Positions 40,142 to 51,108 of a stretch of 64,000 nt of DNA are shown one piece after another. The first letter of the stretch is position 1. Every line of letters starts with the position of its first letter. This stretch comes from an uncultured Eubacteriales bacterium. GTDB lineage: Bacteria; Bacillota; Clostridia; TANB77; CAG-508. A model generated the notes under the pieces. That model was given only the letters and a program-made list of their open reading frames with translations. It was not told the origin of the DNA and ran no database searches. The translations under genes were made by a program, and so were the position numbers. The stretch lies in the NCBI GenBank assembly GCA_948443845.1, contig CAOJUE010000009.1, positions 1 through 64,000 of the forward strand. The letters run 5' to 3'.

Positions 40142-41340
40142 TACATTTTTTCTACAATTTCCTTCGTATCACGCGCAATCATTAATTCTTCGTCAGTTGG
40201 AATGACGTAAACTTTAATTTTTGAATTCGCACTCGAAATTTCGACCTCTTCTCCTCTGCAATTGTTGGCATTTTCATCAATTTCGACACCCATAAATTTC
40301 AAATTGTCGCAAATTCCTCTACGAATATTGATTTGGTTCTCCCCAATTCCAGCCGTAAACACAATCACATCAATGCCTTGTAAAGATACCGCGTAACGCG
40401 CAATATATTCTGCAACTGTATGATTATAAAAATCAATCGCAAGCGTTGCTCGCTCGTTTCCTTCTGCTTTGGCAGCCTCAACATCTCTAAAATCAGGACT
40501 AATTCCTGAAATTCCAAGAACGCCAGATTCTTTATTTAAGATGCTATTGATTTCTTCTTTTGTTTTTCCCAAGGTATCCATCAAATAGAATGGCAATGAT
40601 GGGTCAATATCCCCACAACGTGCACACATTGCAATACCTGCAAGTGGTGTAAGTCCCATACTGGTATTGATTGACTTTCCGTCTTTAATCGCACAAAGAG
40701 AAGCACCTTGCCCTAAGTGACAAGTCACGATTTTCAAGTCTTTGATGTCTTTTCCCATCACTTCTGCCACTCTTTGGGATACAAATTTATGGCTTGTTCC
40801 GTGAAATCCATATTTACGAATTTTGTATTTTTCATAATATTCATAAGGAAGTGGATAAATGTAATTTTCTTTTGGCATGGTTTGATGAAATGCAGTGTCA
40901 AAAACGGCTACCATTGGCGTATTTTGGATTAATTTTTGACATGCCTCTACCCCCAACAAACACGCTGGATTATGAAGTGGCGCAAGTGGCGTTGTTTCTT
41001 TGATTAACTCAATAATTTCGTCATCAATTAAAACAGAATGGTCAAATTTTTCACCACCATGAACGAGTCTGTGTCCTACAGCGTCAATTTCATTTAAGTC
41101 AGAAATCACACCATATTTTTCTCCTGTTAATAATTCTTCCATGACAAATTTAAGAGCTGCTTCGTGATTTTTAACTGGATTTTCAATACGAATTTTGTCT
41201 CCGTTTTGTTTAATTGTTACAAATGAATTATTTTGCCCAATTCTTTCATAGGTTCCTTTTGTAACAACTTGCTCCTTTTCCATGTCCATTAATTGATATT
41301 TTAATGAACTACTTCCACAATTTAAAACTAAAACTTTCAT
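40141..41340 (-). CDS. ackA: Acetate kinase
   Basis: Acetyl-phosphate + ADP to acetate + ATP, the energy-yielding step of acetogenic fermentation. 399 aa from ATG 41340: KVLVLNCGSSSLKYQLMDME, HRLVHGGEKF, AVFDTAFHQTMP, FHGTSHKFVS, VTCHLGQGASLCAIKDGKS and FTAGIGENQ. An upstream in-frame start would lie in an intergenic repeat and is rejected. Follows pta in the classic order. Confidence 0.97.
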   Translation of the reverse strand: MKVLVLNCGSSSLKYQLMDMEKEQVVTKGTYERIGQNNSFVTIKQNGDKIRIENPVKNHEAALKFVMEELLTGEKYGVISDLNEIDAVGHRLVHGGEKFDHSVLIDDEIIELIKETTPLAPLHNPACLLGVEACQKLIQNTPMVAVFDTAFHQTMPKENYIYPLPYEYYEKYKIRKYGFHGTSHKFVSQRVAEVMGKDIKDLKIVTCHLGQGASLCAIKDGKSINTSMGLTPLAGIAMCARCGDIDPSLPFYLMDTLGKTKEEINSILNKESGVLGISGISPDFRDVEAAKAEGNERATLAIDFYNHTVAEYIARYAVSLQGIDVIVFTAGIGENQINIRRGICDNLKFMGVEIDENANNCRGEEVEISSANSKIKVYVIPTDEELMIARDTKEIVEKM

Positions 41341-41356
41341 ATTATTTTCCTTTCTT

Positions 41357-41392
41357 TGTGGGGTCGATGTGGGCATCGCCCCCTACATTACA
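41357..41392. repeat. Intergenic palindromic repeat
   Basis: GGGGTCGATGTGGGCATCGCCCCC with a palindromic core GATG-TGGG-CATC, located between ackA and pta. This motif is seen as a dispersed intergenic repeat in many gut Bacillota (recollection, to be checked). It may act as a hairpin attenuating ackA expression relative to pta. Confidence 0.6.
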
Positions 41393-42388
41393 TTATTTTT
41401 GTGCTTGTACACATGTTATGGCGATTACGCCTGCGACGTCTTTTGCCGAGCAGCCGCGTGATAGGTCGTTGACTGGTTTGGCAATTCCTTGGCAAAGCGG
41501 TCCGTAGGCTTCGGCTTTGGCAAATCTTTGGGTTAATTTGTAGCCAATATTACCCGAATTTAAGTCTGGGAAAATTAAAGTATTACACTTTCCTGCGACT
41601 TTGCTATCTGGGGCTTTGGATTTTGCCACTTCTGGCACAATGCAACTGTCTAACTGTAATTCGCCATCGACTTGCAATTCTGGATATCTCTCTTTGATAA
41701 GATTGGTTGCATCAATGACTTTTTGCGTCATTTCGGATTTAGCACTTCCATAGGTGGAATACGAAAGCATTCCAATTTTGGGTTCTTGTCCCACCAATTG
41801 TTCAAAACTTTGGCTTGAAGATTTCGCAATTTCTGCTAATTCTTCCGCATTTGGATTTTCATTTAAGCCACAATCTCCAAATACAAACGTTCCTTTTTCA
41901 CCATATTCGCAATTGGGCACTACCATGATAAAAAACGCGGAAACCAATTTTGTATTTGGTGCTGTTTTTAGAATTTGAAGGGCTGGGCGAAGTGTATCTG
42001 ATGTCGAATGAATGGCACCAGACACAAGTCCATCTGCCTCTTCATTTTTTACCATCATCATGCCAAAATAGACTTCATCTGAAACCAATTCTTCTGCTTT
42101 TTCCAATGTCATTCCTTTTTCTTTTCTTAATTCATATAATTTTTCAGCATACATTTTATGTTTGCTTGATATCTTTGGGTTGATGATACTTGCTTTGGAA
42201 ATATCGAAATTGTTTTCTTTCGCAATTCGAGTAATCTTTTCTTCGTTTCCCAAAAGAATGATTTTGGCATATTGTTCTCGAAGTGCGATGGCGGCCGCCT
42301 CAACAATGCGTATATCTTCTGCTTCTGGTAAGACAATAGCTTTTAAAGCAGATTTTGCTCTATTTTTTATTTCATCAATAAAACTCAT
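41393..42388 (-). CDS. pta: Phosphate acetyltransferase
   Basis: Acetyl-CoA + Pi to acetyl phosphate. 331 aa of the short Pta type: VLPEAEDIRIVEAAAIALRE, DGLVSGAIHSTSDTLRPALQ, FGDCGLNENPNAEELAEIA, IGMLSYSTYGSAKSEMTQKV, NDLSRGCSAKDVAGVIAIT. Partner of ackA. Confidence 0.97.
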   Translation of the reverse strand: MSFIDEIKNRAKSALKAIVLPEAEDIRIVEAAAIALREQYAKIILLGNEEKITRIAKENNFDISKASIINPKISSKHKMYAEKLYELRKEKGMTLEKAEELVSDEVYFGMMMVKNEEADGLVSGAIHSTSDTLRPALQILKTAPNTKLVSAFFIMVVPNCEYGEKGTFVFGDCGLNENPNAEELAEIAKSSSQSFEQLVGQEPKIGMLSYSTYGSAKSEMTQKVIDATNLIKERYPELQVDGELQLDSCIVPEVAKSKAPDSKVAGKCNTLIFPDLNSGNIGYKLTQRFAKAEAYGPLCQGIAKPVNDLSRGCSAKDVAGVIAITCVQAQK

Positions 42389-42489
42389 TTTTTTCTCCTT
42401 TTTTGATTTTCCGTTTTTATTATATAAAAAGTTCTTAACAAAGTCAAGGCAAAATTTTTTACCTTGACTGGCAATCTATGGTTAAATTT

Positions 42490-43014
42490 TTAATGTTCAA
42501 TAATTTTATCAATCGGCACACCAACTGCTGTACAATTAGCTGGTATTGGCTTTAAGACAATGCTTCCTGCGCCGATTTTGACATTGTCCCCAATTTTTAT
42601 CGGACCTAGAATTTTTGTTCCCGCACCGACCATCACATTGTTTCCTAAGGTTGGATGCCTTTTAAAGGTATCTTTCCCAGTTCCACCTAAAGTTACTTGA
42701 TGATAAATTGTGCAATCGTCTCCAATTTTCGTGGTTTCTCCAATCACAATCCCCATGCCATGATCAATAAAAAGTCTTCGCCCAATTTTGGCTCCAGGAT
42801 GAATTTCAATTCCTGTGAAAAATCGTCCCATTTGTGAAACCAGTCTTGCCAAAAATACCAATCTTTTGCGATAAAGAAAATGGGCTATTCGATAAAAAAT
42901 CAACACATGAAATCCTGGATATAATAGCACAACTTCTAACATACTTTTCGCCGCTGGGTCTTTTTTTTGTATATTTTTTGCATCTTCGCATAATTCTTTT
43001 ATTATTTTAAACAT
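42490..43014 (-). CDS. cysE: Serine O-acetyltransferase
   Basis: First step of cysteine synthesis. 174 aa: short helical N-terminus ([20 protein letters not shown]) and a left-handed beta-helix of hexapeptide repeats with the catalytic His in [20 protein letters not shown] and [13 protein letters not shown], then [15 protein letters not shown]. This is the short EpsC-like CysE common in Clostridia. Stands alone. Confidence 0.95.
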   Translation of the reverse strand: MFKIIKELCEDAKNIQKKDPAAKSMLEVVLLYPGFHVLIFYRIAHFLYRKRLVFLARLVSQMGRFFTGIEIHPGAKIGRRLFIDHGMGIVIGETTKIGDDCTIYHQVTLGGTGKDTFKRHPTLGNNVMVGAGTKILGPIKIGDNVKIGAGSIVLKPIPANCTAVGVPIDKIIEH

Positions 43015-43056
43015 ATCATATCACCCCTATATGATATGATATTTGTATCCGATTTG

Positions 43057-44439
43057 TTAAAATGTTAATTTTTCTTCTACATAGTTTGCTACATCTTCGA
43101 TTTTAATGCGAATTTGTTCCATGGAATCTCTGTCACGAACCGTCACGCAGCCGTCGGTTTCGGTTTCAAAATCAACTGTTACACAATATGGCGTTCCGAT
43201 TTCGTCTTCTCTTCTGTAGCGCTTTCCGATGGAACCTGCTTCGTCATAGTCGCACATGAAATGTTTGGCTAAATCAGCATAAATTTTCTCTGCTTTTTCA
43301 CCCAATTTTTTCGACAATGGCAAAACAGCAACTTTATAAGGCGCCAAAGCAGGATGCAAATGCAAAACAGTTCTTGTATCACCCTCAGCAATTTCTTGTT
43401 CTTCATAAGCATTACACAAAAACGCCAACACCACTCGGTCTGCTCCCAAAGATGGCTCAATGACATATGGCACATATTTTTTGTTGTTTTCTGGATCTTG
43501 ATAAGACAAATCTTGTTTTGAATGATTCATATGGGCTGTCAAATCATAATCGGTTCTGTCTGCAATACCCCATAATTCTCCCCATCCAAATGGAAATGCA
43601 AACTCAATATCTGTAGTTGCATTACTGTAAAATACCAATTCTTCCGCAGAATGGTCACGCAAACGGATATTTTCCTTTTGAATTCCCAAATTTAGTAACC
43701 AATTTTCGCAATAATCCTTCCAATATTTGTGCCATTCCAAATCAGTTCCTGGCTCGCAGAAAAATTCTAGTTCCATTTGCTCGAATTCGCGTGTTCGGAA
43801 CGTGAAATTTCCCGGCGTAATTTCATTTCGAAATGCTTTTCCAATTTGCGCAATTCCCATTGGCATTTTTTTGCGAGAAGTTCTTAGCACATTTTTGAAA
43901 TCCACAAAAATTCCTTGTGCTGTTTCTGGGCGCAAATAAATTTCTGCTTTGGAATCTTCCGTTACACCTTGAAAGGTTTTGAACATTAGGTTGAATTTTC
44001 GAATATCTGTAAAATTTGTTTTTTCACAATTTGGGCATGGAATTTGGTTTTTTGTAATAAATTTTATCATTTCTTCATCGCTCATTCCGTCTGCAATCAT
44101 GTCTTTGCCTTGTGTATGTGCCCATTCTTCGATTAATTTGTCGGCTCTGTGCCTTGTTTTGCATTCTTTGCAATCAATTAATGGGTCACTAAATCCGCCA
44201 ACATGACCAGAAGCCACCCATGTTTCTGGATTCATTAAAATAGCTGCATCTAGGCCTACGATATTGGGTTGTTCTTGAATGAATTTTTTTCTCCAAGCAT
44301 TTTTTACATTATTTTTAAGTTCTACACCTAAAGGGCCATAATCCCAAGTATTTGCCAAACCTCCATAAATCTCTGAACCTGGATATACATATCCTCTTGC
44401 CTTACATAAGTTCACGATTTTTTCCATCGATTCTACCAT
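43057..44439 (-). CDS. glyS: Glycyl-tRNA synthetase (dimeric type)
   Basis: Class II GlyRS of the alpha-2 form, 460 aa. Motif 1 region [18 protein letters not shown]; motif 2 [20 protein letters not shown]; motif 3 [10 protein letters not shown]; anticodon-binding domain at the end ([19 protein letters not shown]). Charges tRNA-Gly, the tRNA inferred to read the C-GGN sites. A T-box and a BRO-type gene lie upstream, so it should respond to uncharged tRNA. Intact. Confidence 0.97.
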   Translation of the reverse strand: MVESMEKIVNLCKARGYVYPGSEIYGGLANTWDYGPLGVELKNNVKNAWRKKFIQEQPNIVGLDAAILMNPETWVASGHVGGFSDPLIDCKECKTRHRADKLIEEWAHTQGKDMIADGMSDEEMIKFITKNQIPCPNCEKTNFTDIRKFNLMFKTFQGVTEDSKAEIYLRPETAQGIFVDFKNVLRTSRKKMPMGIAQIGKAFRNEITPGNFTFRTREFEQMELEFFCEPGTDLEWHKYWKDYCENWLLNLGIQKENIRLRDHSAEELVFYSNATTDIEFAFPFGWGELWGIADRTDYDLTAHMNHSKQDLSYQDPENNKKYVPYVIEPSLGADRVVLAFLCNAYEEQEIAEGDTRTVLHLHPALAPYKVAVLPLSKKLGEKAEKIYADLAKHFMCDYDEAGSIGKRYRREDEIGTPYCVTVDFETETDGCVTVRDRDSMEQIRIKIEDVANYVEEKLTF

Positions 44440-44554
44440 ATTTTTACCTCCTAAAATTTATTTTATAAGAAACAAGTATTTTGTTTCTTAATTTAAACAA
44501 TTGTCTTTCCGTCTTCTAGCATTTTCTTATCTGACGACTTTATATATTGATAAT

Positions 44555-44935
44555 TTAAGTGATTGGAATTACTGATTCAATTCGCTCCCATTCCATTTGT
44601 GCAAGCCACGTCTTAAACGCTTCTGCTTTAGGACTTGGAACGGATTCGATTAGTCTGAAAATTCCTTGTGTGTCTAAGGTGTCTGTTTCTCTTAATTTTC
44701 CATCTTGTGCTTTCATTTTCAACTGTACACATTTTGTGGACAGTTCACTCTGCTCTTGATCTGTCATTCTTTTCTTTAACATATTCCAATAATTCCTTGG
44801 ATTATTACTCTCTATCAAAGCCCCAATCACATCCACCACACTAAAATAATATTCTTGCTTTTCTGCATCCCAAATGCTTCTTATTTCTTTGCCTTCAAAA
44901 AGATTGGAAATTGTTTCTAATTTGTTATCTTCCAT
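44555..44935 (-). CDS. BRO-N/antirepressor-type protein, C-terminally truncated
   Basis: 126 aa. The BRO-N domain is visible in IRSIWDAEKQEYYFSVVDVIG, then NPRNYWNMLKKRM and TQGIFRLIESVPSPKAEAFKTWLAQMEWERIE. Relatives continue about 100 residues past ERI; here the frame ends after SVIPIT, so the C-terminal part is missing. It lies between the T-box and glyS. This suggests a phage-type gene that entered the glyS leader and was then eroded. Confidence 0.7.
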   Translation of the reverse strand: MEDNKLETISNLFEGKEIRSIWDAEKQEYYFSVVDVIGALIESNNPRNYWNMLKKRMTDQEQSELSTKCVQLKMKAQDGKLRETDTLDTQGIFRLIESVPSPKAEAFKTWLAQMEWERIESVIPIT

Positions 44936-44956
44936 CTAACCTCCTTTCTTCCCCCT

Positions 44957-45180
44957 AAAGTAAAAAACAAAAGAACTTCGTCTGCCATCATTCAAAAAAA
45001 ATGATAGGGACGAAGTTCTCTTCCGCGGTTCCACCCTAATTGATATTTTTCTTAAAAAAATATCCACTTTCACAAAAACTTACTCCAAAGTTCCAAAATA
45101 AATCGATTATTGCTTAGTTTTCACTCTCCTAAGCTCACTTTGAATAATGGATGATTTATTTTCTCTTTTTCAACGTAACG
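44957..45180 (-). promoter_or_regulatory. T-box leader with terminator, upstream of glyS
   Basis: The minus strand contains the T-box core AGGGTGGAACCGCGGAAGAG. It is preceded by a stem closing AAAATAAATC/GATTTATTTT with inner hairpin GCTTAG..CTAAGC and the usual GGAACTTTGGAGTAAG. It is followed by the terminator AGAACTTCGTCCC..AGACGAAGTTCTTTTGTTTTTT. T-boxes sense uncharged tRNA; the glycine identity is inferred from glyS downstream, since I cannot fix the specifier triplet with certainty. Confidence 0.92.
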
Positions 45181-45265
45181 ATTAATTTGTATATTTTGTA
45201 TCATATTTTTCTTAAAATGTCAAGAGGGTGTAACTGTTTTTTTGTAGTCTAAGAATGGTTTTGAA

Positions 45266-45303
45266 TACATAAAAAATCCAACTTACGAAAAGTTGGATTT
45301 TGT
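45266..45303 (-). terminator. Terminator of the HU gene
   Basis: AATCCAACTT-TTCGT-AAGTTGGATT followed by TTTT on the minus strand, just after the HU stop. Confidence 0.9.
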
Positions 45304-45319
45304 TTTATTTTATATAAAA

Positions 45320-45598
45320 TTATTTTTTATTAACGATATCTTTTAAAGCTTTACCAGGTTTGAATTTTGGAGCTTTAGATGCTGGTATTTTAATTTCTTC
45401 TTTTGTTTGTGGGTTTCTTCCTTTTCTAGCTGCTCTTTTAATTACTTCGAAAGAACCAAATCCAACTAATTGAACTTTGTCTCCTTTTTTTAATACTTCA
45501 GTAACTACATCAGTGAATGCGTTAACTGCCTCCTCAGCACTTTTTTTTGTTGCCCCTGTTTTTGCAGCTACTGCTGCGATTAATTCAGCTTTGTTCAT
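45320..45598 (-). CDS. hup: HU family DNA-binding protein
   Basis: 92 aa, complete [42 protein letters not shown], the DNA-contacting arm [20 protein letters not shown] and [13 protein letters not shown]. Nucleoid protein bending DNA non-specifically. Monocistronic with GGAGG RBS. The 250 bp upstream (45599-45850) are AT-rich with no further gene. Confidence 0.97.
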   Translation of the reverse strand: MNKAELIAAVAAKTGATKKSAEEAVNAFTDVVTEVLKKGDKVQLVGFGSFEVIKRAARKGRNPQTKEEIKIPASKAPKFKPGKALKDIVNKK

Positions 45599-45858
45599 TT
45601 AATTTACCTCCTAATAGTTTTAAGTTGCGTAGATTTTTGTTCTACTAATCATTTTATTCGCCAAAGTTAGTCAAAATCCTTCTTTTTTTGAAATTATTTT
45701 ATTTTTTTATTTATTTTTCTATGTTTAATTCGATAAGCATAAAATTTTTTCTTATTTTTCAATGCTTTTCTATATTTTACATAACCTTGACATTTTTTGT
45801 AAATTATGGAAGCATAGTTTTATGCGTGCTCCAAATAAAATTTTAGGAGGAATTGTTT

Positions 45859-46350
45859 ATGACAAACTCAACAAAAAACTTTACCTACAAACCCATGCGG
45901 GACATTATCAGCACGATAATCAGAACCTTCTTCTCTTTGATTGGCTTCTTCATTATGCAAATGCTGATTAATCTCGTCGACCACCCAGATACACCACTGA
46001 TAAGCACTTGGGCAGGACGGATATACCTATGCATCGCTATTGTAATCATTGGCATCTATCTTCTCGACATTTTCACTAATACGTTCAATCATCTGTCGAT
46101 TGGCATAGACGAGATTGTGTATCGCACTGGCTGGCTTTCTCAAAAGACCATGACGCTCTCTGCCTACCAAATCAAGTCGCATTACACCAGACAAGGTCCG
46201 TTGCAAAAACTTTGTAACACAATGGATCTTCTGATTACAACGGCAGGCGATTCGCCAGAAATTGTATTTCACAACATCAGCAATGGTGAAATTGCCAATC
46301 AAATGATGTGCGAATTAATAAGACGCTATGGGCGTCGTAATAATCACTAG
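45859..46350 (+). CDS. PH-like membrane protein, orphan with in-frame CGG codons
   Basis: 163 aa: two membrane helices (TIIRTFFSLIGFFIMQMLI and YLCIAIVIIGIYLLDIF) followed by a bacterial PH (bPH2/YdbT-like) domain (HLSIGIDEIVYRTGWLSQKTMTL). Two CGG triplets are in phase: 45898 (ATG CGG GAC) and 46018 (GGA CGG ATA). A shift at the first would stop seven codons later, so CGG must be Arg here. G+C and the use of CTG, CTC and GCC differ from neighbours, so recent transfer is likely. ATG with AGGAGG; own terminator. Confidence 0.72.
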   Translation: MTNSTKNFTYKPMRDIISTIIRTFFSLIGFFIMQMLINLVDHPDTPLISTWAGRIYLCIAIVIIGIYLLDIFTNTFNHLSIGIDEIVYRTGWLSQKTMTLSAYQIKSHYTRQGPLQKLCNTMDLLITTAGDSPEIVFHNISNGEIANQMMCELIRRYGRRNNH

Positions 46351-46355
46351 CACGC

Positions 46356-46396
46356 ATACCCAAAAAGCACCTGTCTTTAACATGGTGCTTTTTGGG
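46356..46396 (+). terminator. Terminator after the PH-like gene
   Basis: AAAAAGCACC-TGTCTTTAACA-TGGTGCTTTTT; near-perfect hairpin with T-run. Possibly also serves murJ from the other side. Confidence 0.88.
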
Positions 46397-46405
46397 TTAA
46401 ATTAA

Positions 46406-48038
46406 CTAATTATCTGCCTCATAAATTTTCAATTTCTGCAAAATTCGATATATTTTTTCTCCATTAGGCAACATTTCGATATCTTCTTTTGACAAAATTT
46501 TAAATAAGATAACCAATATCGCATATACTACAACTGCCATCCCAATTCCAATAATGGTCGCTATTCTACCTGCCACGCCCAACACAAGAATTCCTTGATA
46601 AATCGCATACGAAATAACCGACATCAGTACCGTTACAATTAATGGCTTTATAATTAGCCCACTAATACTGAAATCCAATTGAACCGTTCGCTTCAAAACG
46701 CTATATACAATCGTAAAAGATACAATATGGCAAAGCACCGAACCAATGGCTGCCCCATTTTCGTAAATTCCTTCGATTGGTATCAATAACAAATTCGCAA
46801 TAAATTTCACAATTACGCCACACCCCAAAGCAATGGCTGGCACTTTGATTTTCCCCAAACCTTGCAAAGCCCCATTAATCGTCTGCGCCAGTGACGTAAA
46901 AATAACCGTAAATGCCGAAATGGCAAGCAATGTTCCACCTGAACTTGCATTGGGAAATAGTAATTCTAGAATTTGTCTTGCATAAATAAACATGCCAAAT
47001 GTGCATGGAAGTCCAATTAATATCGTAATTAACAAAGATAAACGCAATCGTTTATTGATCGTTTCTGTGTCGTTTTTGACTCTAGCGCCAGAAATACTTG
47101 GCACTAAAGCCGTTGCAAAAGCGATATTAAACGCTAGTGGCATAGAAGTTAAAATGTCGACTTTGGAACTTAAAATTCCATATTTGGCTTTTGCGGTTGC
47201 TTCTCCAATCAATGGTTTTAAAATTCTGACTACGGTAACAGAATCGATATTTTTGTTGATTGCCGAAATTAAGGAACTTAGCGAAATCGGAATCGAAACT
47301 GCTAAAATTTTCTTGATAATGGATTTCGCACTTTCTTTTGAAGTCGGCTTTTTACGCTCTTCTATGGTTTGATATTCTTCTTTTCGATTCATTTTATATA
47401 AAGTATAAATATACGAAAAACTTAAGAAAGTGGCAAAAGTCGTTGCTAAATTGGCTCCTGCAGCCATAATTTCGGTATTTACATTGGTGCAAATTGCTAC
47501 GATTTCTACAATAATAATCGTCAAGGTTGTTTTAAAGACTTGCTCAACTGTTTGCGATTTAGCTGTGGCAGACATTTTTTGTCTTCCATTAAAATAACCT
47601 CGAATAACAGATGAAATCGATACAAAGAAAATCGCTGGTGATAGTGTCATTAACGTGTATTCTGCTTCTGGAATTTGTAACCAATGATTAGCAATCATGC
47701 CTGCCCCTAGATACAGTATTAACGTTCCCAAAAATCCAATACAGGCAAAAGCAACAAAGGCTATTTTGAAAATGCGGTCTGCACCTTTTCGGTCTCCGAA
47801 GGGCTAATTTTTCGGAAACTAATTTGGCAATGGCATTTGGCACACCAATGGACGAAAGCGTAAGAAGTAACGCATATACTTGATAACCGCTCATATAAAT
47901 GGCATTTCCATTATCGCCAAAGCCTTCGCGATTGGTTAAGTACATGCTATAAATTAAGCCCAAAATTTTGATAATCACTTGTGAACACATCAAGGCAAGA
48001 ACACCTTGCATAAATCCTTCTTTTTTATTTTTTGACAT
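46406..48038 (-). CDS. murJ: Lipid II flippase MurJ (MviN/polysaccharide biosynthesis family) with CGG +1 site
   Basis: About 543 aa with 14 membrane helices; the MviN/MurJ-Wzx type is recognisable by SMYLTNREGFGDNGNAIYMS, ISSVIRGYFNGRQKMSATAK and INGALQGLGKIKVPAIALG. It resembles SpoVB/MurJ and moves lipid-linked precursors across the membrane. The first 82 codons end at TTA GCC CTT CGG; skipping C (47798) gives LAL-G-DRKGADRIFKIAFVA and a continuous protein. A SpoVB-type role in sporulation is an alternative. Confidence 0.9.
47796..47798 (-). other. CGG +1 site 9 (murJ)
   Basis: Frame reads GCC CTT|CGG|AGA CCG; skipping C gives CTT GGA GAC CGA AAA GGT, matching the common EKLALGDxxGA segment of Clostridial homologues. 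The heptamer CTTCGGA is the same as at the TraG site. Confidence 0.9.
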
Positions 48039-48257
48039 TCTATTCCCTCTCTATTTTTTCTATTTTATATAATTTCTTTTCATCTTTCAATACCTTTTTA
48101 TAAATATTCTGAAAAAATGCATTTAAGACATATTAACAAATATTTTTTTTATTAAAATACCATATTTTTTGCCAAACCCCTTGCTTTTTTTTCGATTTTG
48201 TTAGATAATATAAGTATATATGTATAATGAGCAAAAAATTAGAAAGTGGTGAAACTT

Positions 48258-50559
48258 GTGAAATATATTGACAAATTTTTGAAGATGTTAAAAACCGATC
48301 GAAATACGTTTGCAACTTATATTTTGACACTTATTTCGATTTATATCGTTATTGATCGAGTCGTAGAAATTTTATTTATTGGCTTTTCAGGAATTTCTGT
48401 GTCTTATTGGGGACCAATTCAATATACGTTGGCTTTGGCTTGCCCTATTTTTGCATTTTATTTTTCGTATGCCTCAAAATTTGTAACTAATTCCAATATC
48501 AAATTATCGTTTCTTTATTTATATACGATAGTGCTTTATTTAGTCATTACATCAATGGTAGTTCAATGGGTAAACCGCATTGGTTGGCTATTATTATTTT
48601 CAGTGCCTAATTATAGCTATGTCATTAGCAATTTTATGGACTTAATCAAACCAGCTTTTTCAGCATTTGCTTGGTATGTGCCAATTTGTACTTTTTATCC
48701 ATTGTTTAAATTTTTCTACTTCAAGGTAAATGATGTTAAAGATATTAAAGATTCTATTTTTGATTATCAGGGAATTGATTTATCGAACAAAAAAGAAGGA
48801 ACTGGTCCTTATACTTGTGAAATCATCCTTTGTAAAGATAATAAAGATTCAAAAGTGATTAAAATTCCTGAAACAAGAAGATATGAATCCATGTTAGTTG
48901 TAGGAAATTCTGGTTCTGGAAAAACTTCGATGATTTTCGAACCGCTGATTGCAAGAGATTTAGAAAAAAAATATTTTTTAAAAGAAGCTTCAAAGGAACT
49001 TGGTTTTACTGCTTTGCGTACTGGAATTGCAAACTTAAATTGTCCCTATGCTAATGATTATCTAAACGAACATTTTACTTTAAATATGCTAACACCGATT
49101 GCCAACAAAGAAAAAATTTATAAAGCCTATGTATCAAAATTAACTTTTTCTTATGCTGGCGAAAATTCCGTTTATAAAGACTTAGGACTGACCTATTTAG
49201 CACCAGATTACGAATCCCTTTCTCACATCACTGAAGTTGCTGATAATTTTGGGCTAAAATACCACACCATTGACCCAAACAATTCTGCCTCAATTGGTTT
49301 GAATCCTTTCGCTTTTAAAGACCCAATGAAATCTGCAATCTCAATTTCTTCTATCTTGAAAAGAATGTATGATTCAAACTTAGAATACAATCAAGCTTAT
49401 GCAGGAGCCAATATTGCTTTTAACCAAAATATTGTTACACAAGCCGTTGAAAATTTAACCATTATGCTAAAAGAAGTTTATCCAATTCTACATGACAATA
49501 TGATTCCAACCTTAGATGACTTACTTAAATTATTAAGCAACTTTGATTTGATAGAAGAAATGTCTGAACAAATGAAACAAATTCCCGAATTGGTGGATCG
49601 ATATTCTATCCAAATTGGATATTTTGAAAAAACATTTTACAAAAATGCAATTGGTCGAGAAGCAACTGCTAAAAATCTGCAAGCTGCCTCTGCCCAATTG
49701 GAAAATTTACTACGTTATCCTGGCGTTCGAAATATTTTATGCAATCAGAAAAACAATATCAATTACGATAATGTATTAAAAAATGGTGAAATTGTTCTGG
49801 TATGTACGCGCCGTGGTGATTTGGGAGCTAGTGTTCATAAAGCATTTGGATTATTCATTTTGCTTTTGATGCAACATTCTGTTTTATCAAGACCAGGAAT
49901 TGAAAAAACAAGAATTCCGCATTTCCTATATATTGATGAATTTTCTCCATTTGTGTGCAAAGCAACTGAAGATATCTTTACTTTATATCGAAAATATCGT
50001 GTAGGAGCCATTGTATCTGCCCAAAATTTATCTCAACTTCGGAGACGAAGCCTTCAAAAAGACAATTTTGGCAAACAGCACTACCAAAATTGCTTTTGGA
50101 AACAACACGCCAGAAGATAACGATTTTTGGTCAAGAGAATTTGGCGATCATCGTGAATGGAAATTTGTAAACGATTATAAAACTGACAAAGGTGAATATG
50201 ATCCAAATTACAAATCGATTAAATGGGATTGGAAAGAAAACATCAAATCCGGAGAAGTCCAGGCGCTTGCTTTTAAAAATATCGTTTATAAAACAAAAGA
50301 TTTAAAAGGAAAAATGGTAGTTGGTAAAGCCAAAGTTGACTTTTTGGAATCCAAATATAAAGAAAAACAAAAAATTAAGTTTTACAACTTTGCAAAATTT
50401 ACCAACGGAATCAACATCAACGAAACAACCGCAAAAAAGAATTCGTCTTCTTCAGATGATGCAAGTTTAGAAAATGAACCAATTTTTGACAATTCTTACC
50501 ATTCACATTATAAGTTTGATGACGAAGAACCAATTATTCATTATAAGAAAACAGAGTAA
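48258..50559 (+). CDS. VirD4/TraG-like coupling ATPase with CGG +1 site
   Basis: About 766 aa: four or five N-terminal membrane helices (to residue 150), Walker A VVGNSGSGKTSM, Walker B HFLYIDEFSPF, and the TraM-recognition-type segment SAQNLSQL-G-DEAFKKTILANSTTKIAFGNN. Skipping C in CGG 50040 joins the last part; the C-terminal 170 residues are charged. Coupling proteins feed DNA or proteins to type IV secretion, but no relaxase or T4SS genes are near, so the partner is unknown. The GTG at 48258 is preferred. Confidence 0.85.
50040..50042 (+). other. CGG +1 site 10 (VirD4/TraG-like)
   Basis: Frame reads CAA CTT|CGG|AGA CGA; skipping C gives CTT GGA GAC GAA GCC TTC. Same CTTCGGAGAC context as in murJ, on the opposite strand. 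Confidence 0.88.
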
Positions 50560-50569
50560 TAAATCCTAT

Positions 50570-50607
50570 AAAAATGACTGATATTTAAAAAATATCAGTC
50601 ATTTTTT
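50570..50607 (+). terminator. Terminator after the VirD4/TraG-like gene
   Basis: AAAATGACTGATATT-TAAAA-AATATCAGTCATTTTTTC; long perfect arms followed by T-run. Confidence 0.93.
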
Positions 50608-50682
50608 CAGCAATTCACTCGTCTATCCTATTTTGTATTTTTTATATCAAGTTGGGTTATACTAAATCGTAAGGAGGTTTTT

Positions 50683-51108
50683 ATGGACGATTTAACTATT
50701 TTAAATGAAGTACACAAAGGTGTATGTATGGGAAAAGATTCCATTACAATGCTTGCAGATAAAAGCACTGATAGTAGATTTAAAGACGAATTGGCATATC
50801 AATATAATCAATATCAAGTAACAGAAGAACGTGTCAATCAAAAATTTGAAGAAATTGGTGAAATACCAGATGATACACCAGTAGGACAAAAAATTATGGG
50901 TTGGACTGGAATTCAGTTTAATACTAGAAATGATAAAAGCAATTCTCAGCTTTCTGAAATGCTGATTCAAGGTTATGATATGGGAATTATCAAAGGAGTA
51001 AAACTTCTCAACCAAAGTCCGGAAGCATCTAATGAAGTCAAAGATATTTTGAACGGATTTATTGCTTTTCAGGAAAATAGTATTAATCGCTTGAAGAAAT
51101 TTTTATAA
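50683..51108 (+). CDS. DUF2383-like ferritin-fold protein
   Basis: 141 aa, helical. It begins MDDLTILNEVHKGVCMGKDS and continues with Glu-rich helices (TEERVNQKFEEIGEIPDDTP, QGYDMGIIKGVKLLNQSPEA) like four-helix PA2169/DUF2383 proteins, some of which are spore-associated. Function unknown; putative metal ligands are not conserved enough to claim oxidase activity. RBS AAGGAGG; own terminator at 51106-51144. Confidence 0.65.
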   Translation: MDDLTILNEVHKGVCMGKDSITMLADKSTDSRFKDELAYQYNQYQVTEERVNQKFEEIGEIPDDTPVGQKIMGWTGIQFNTRNDKSNSQLSEMLIQGYDMGIIKGVKLLNQSPEASNEVKDILNGFIAFQENSINRLKKFL

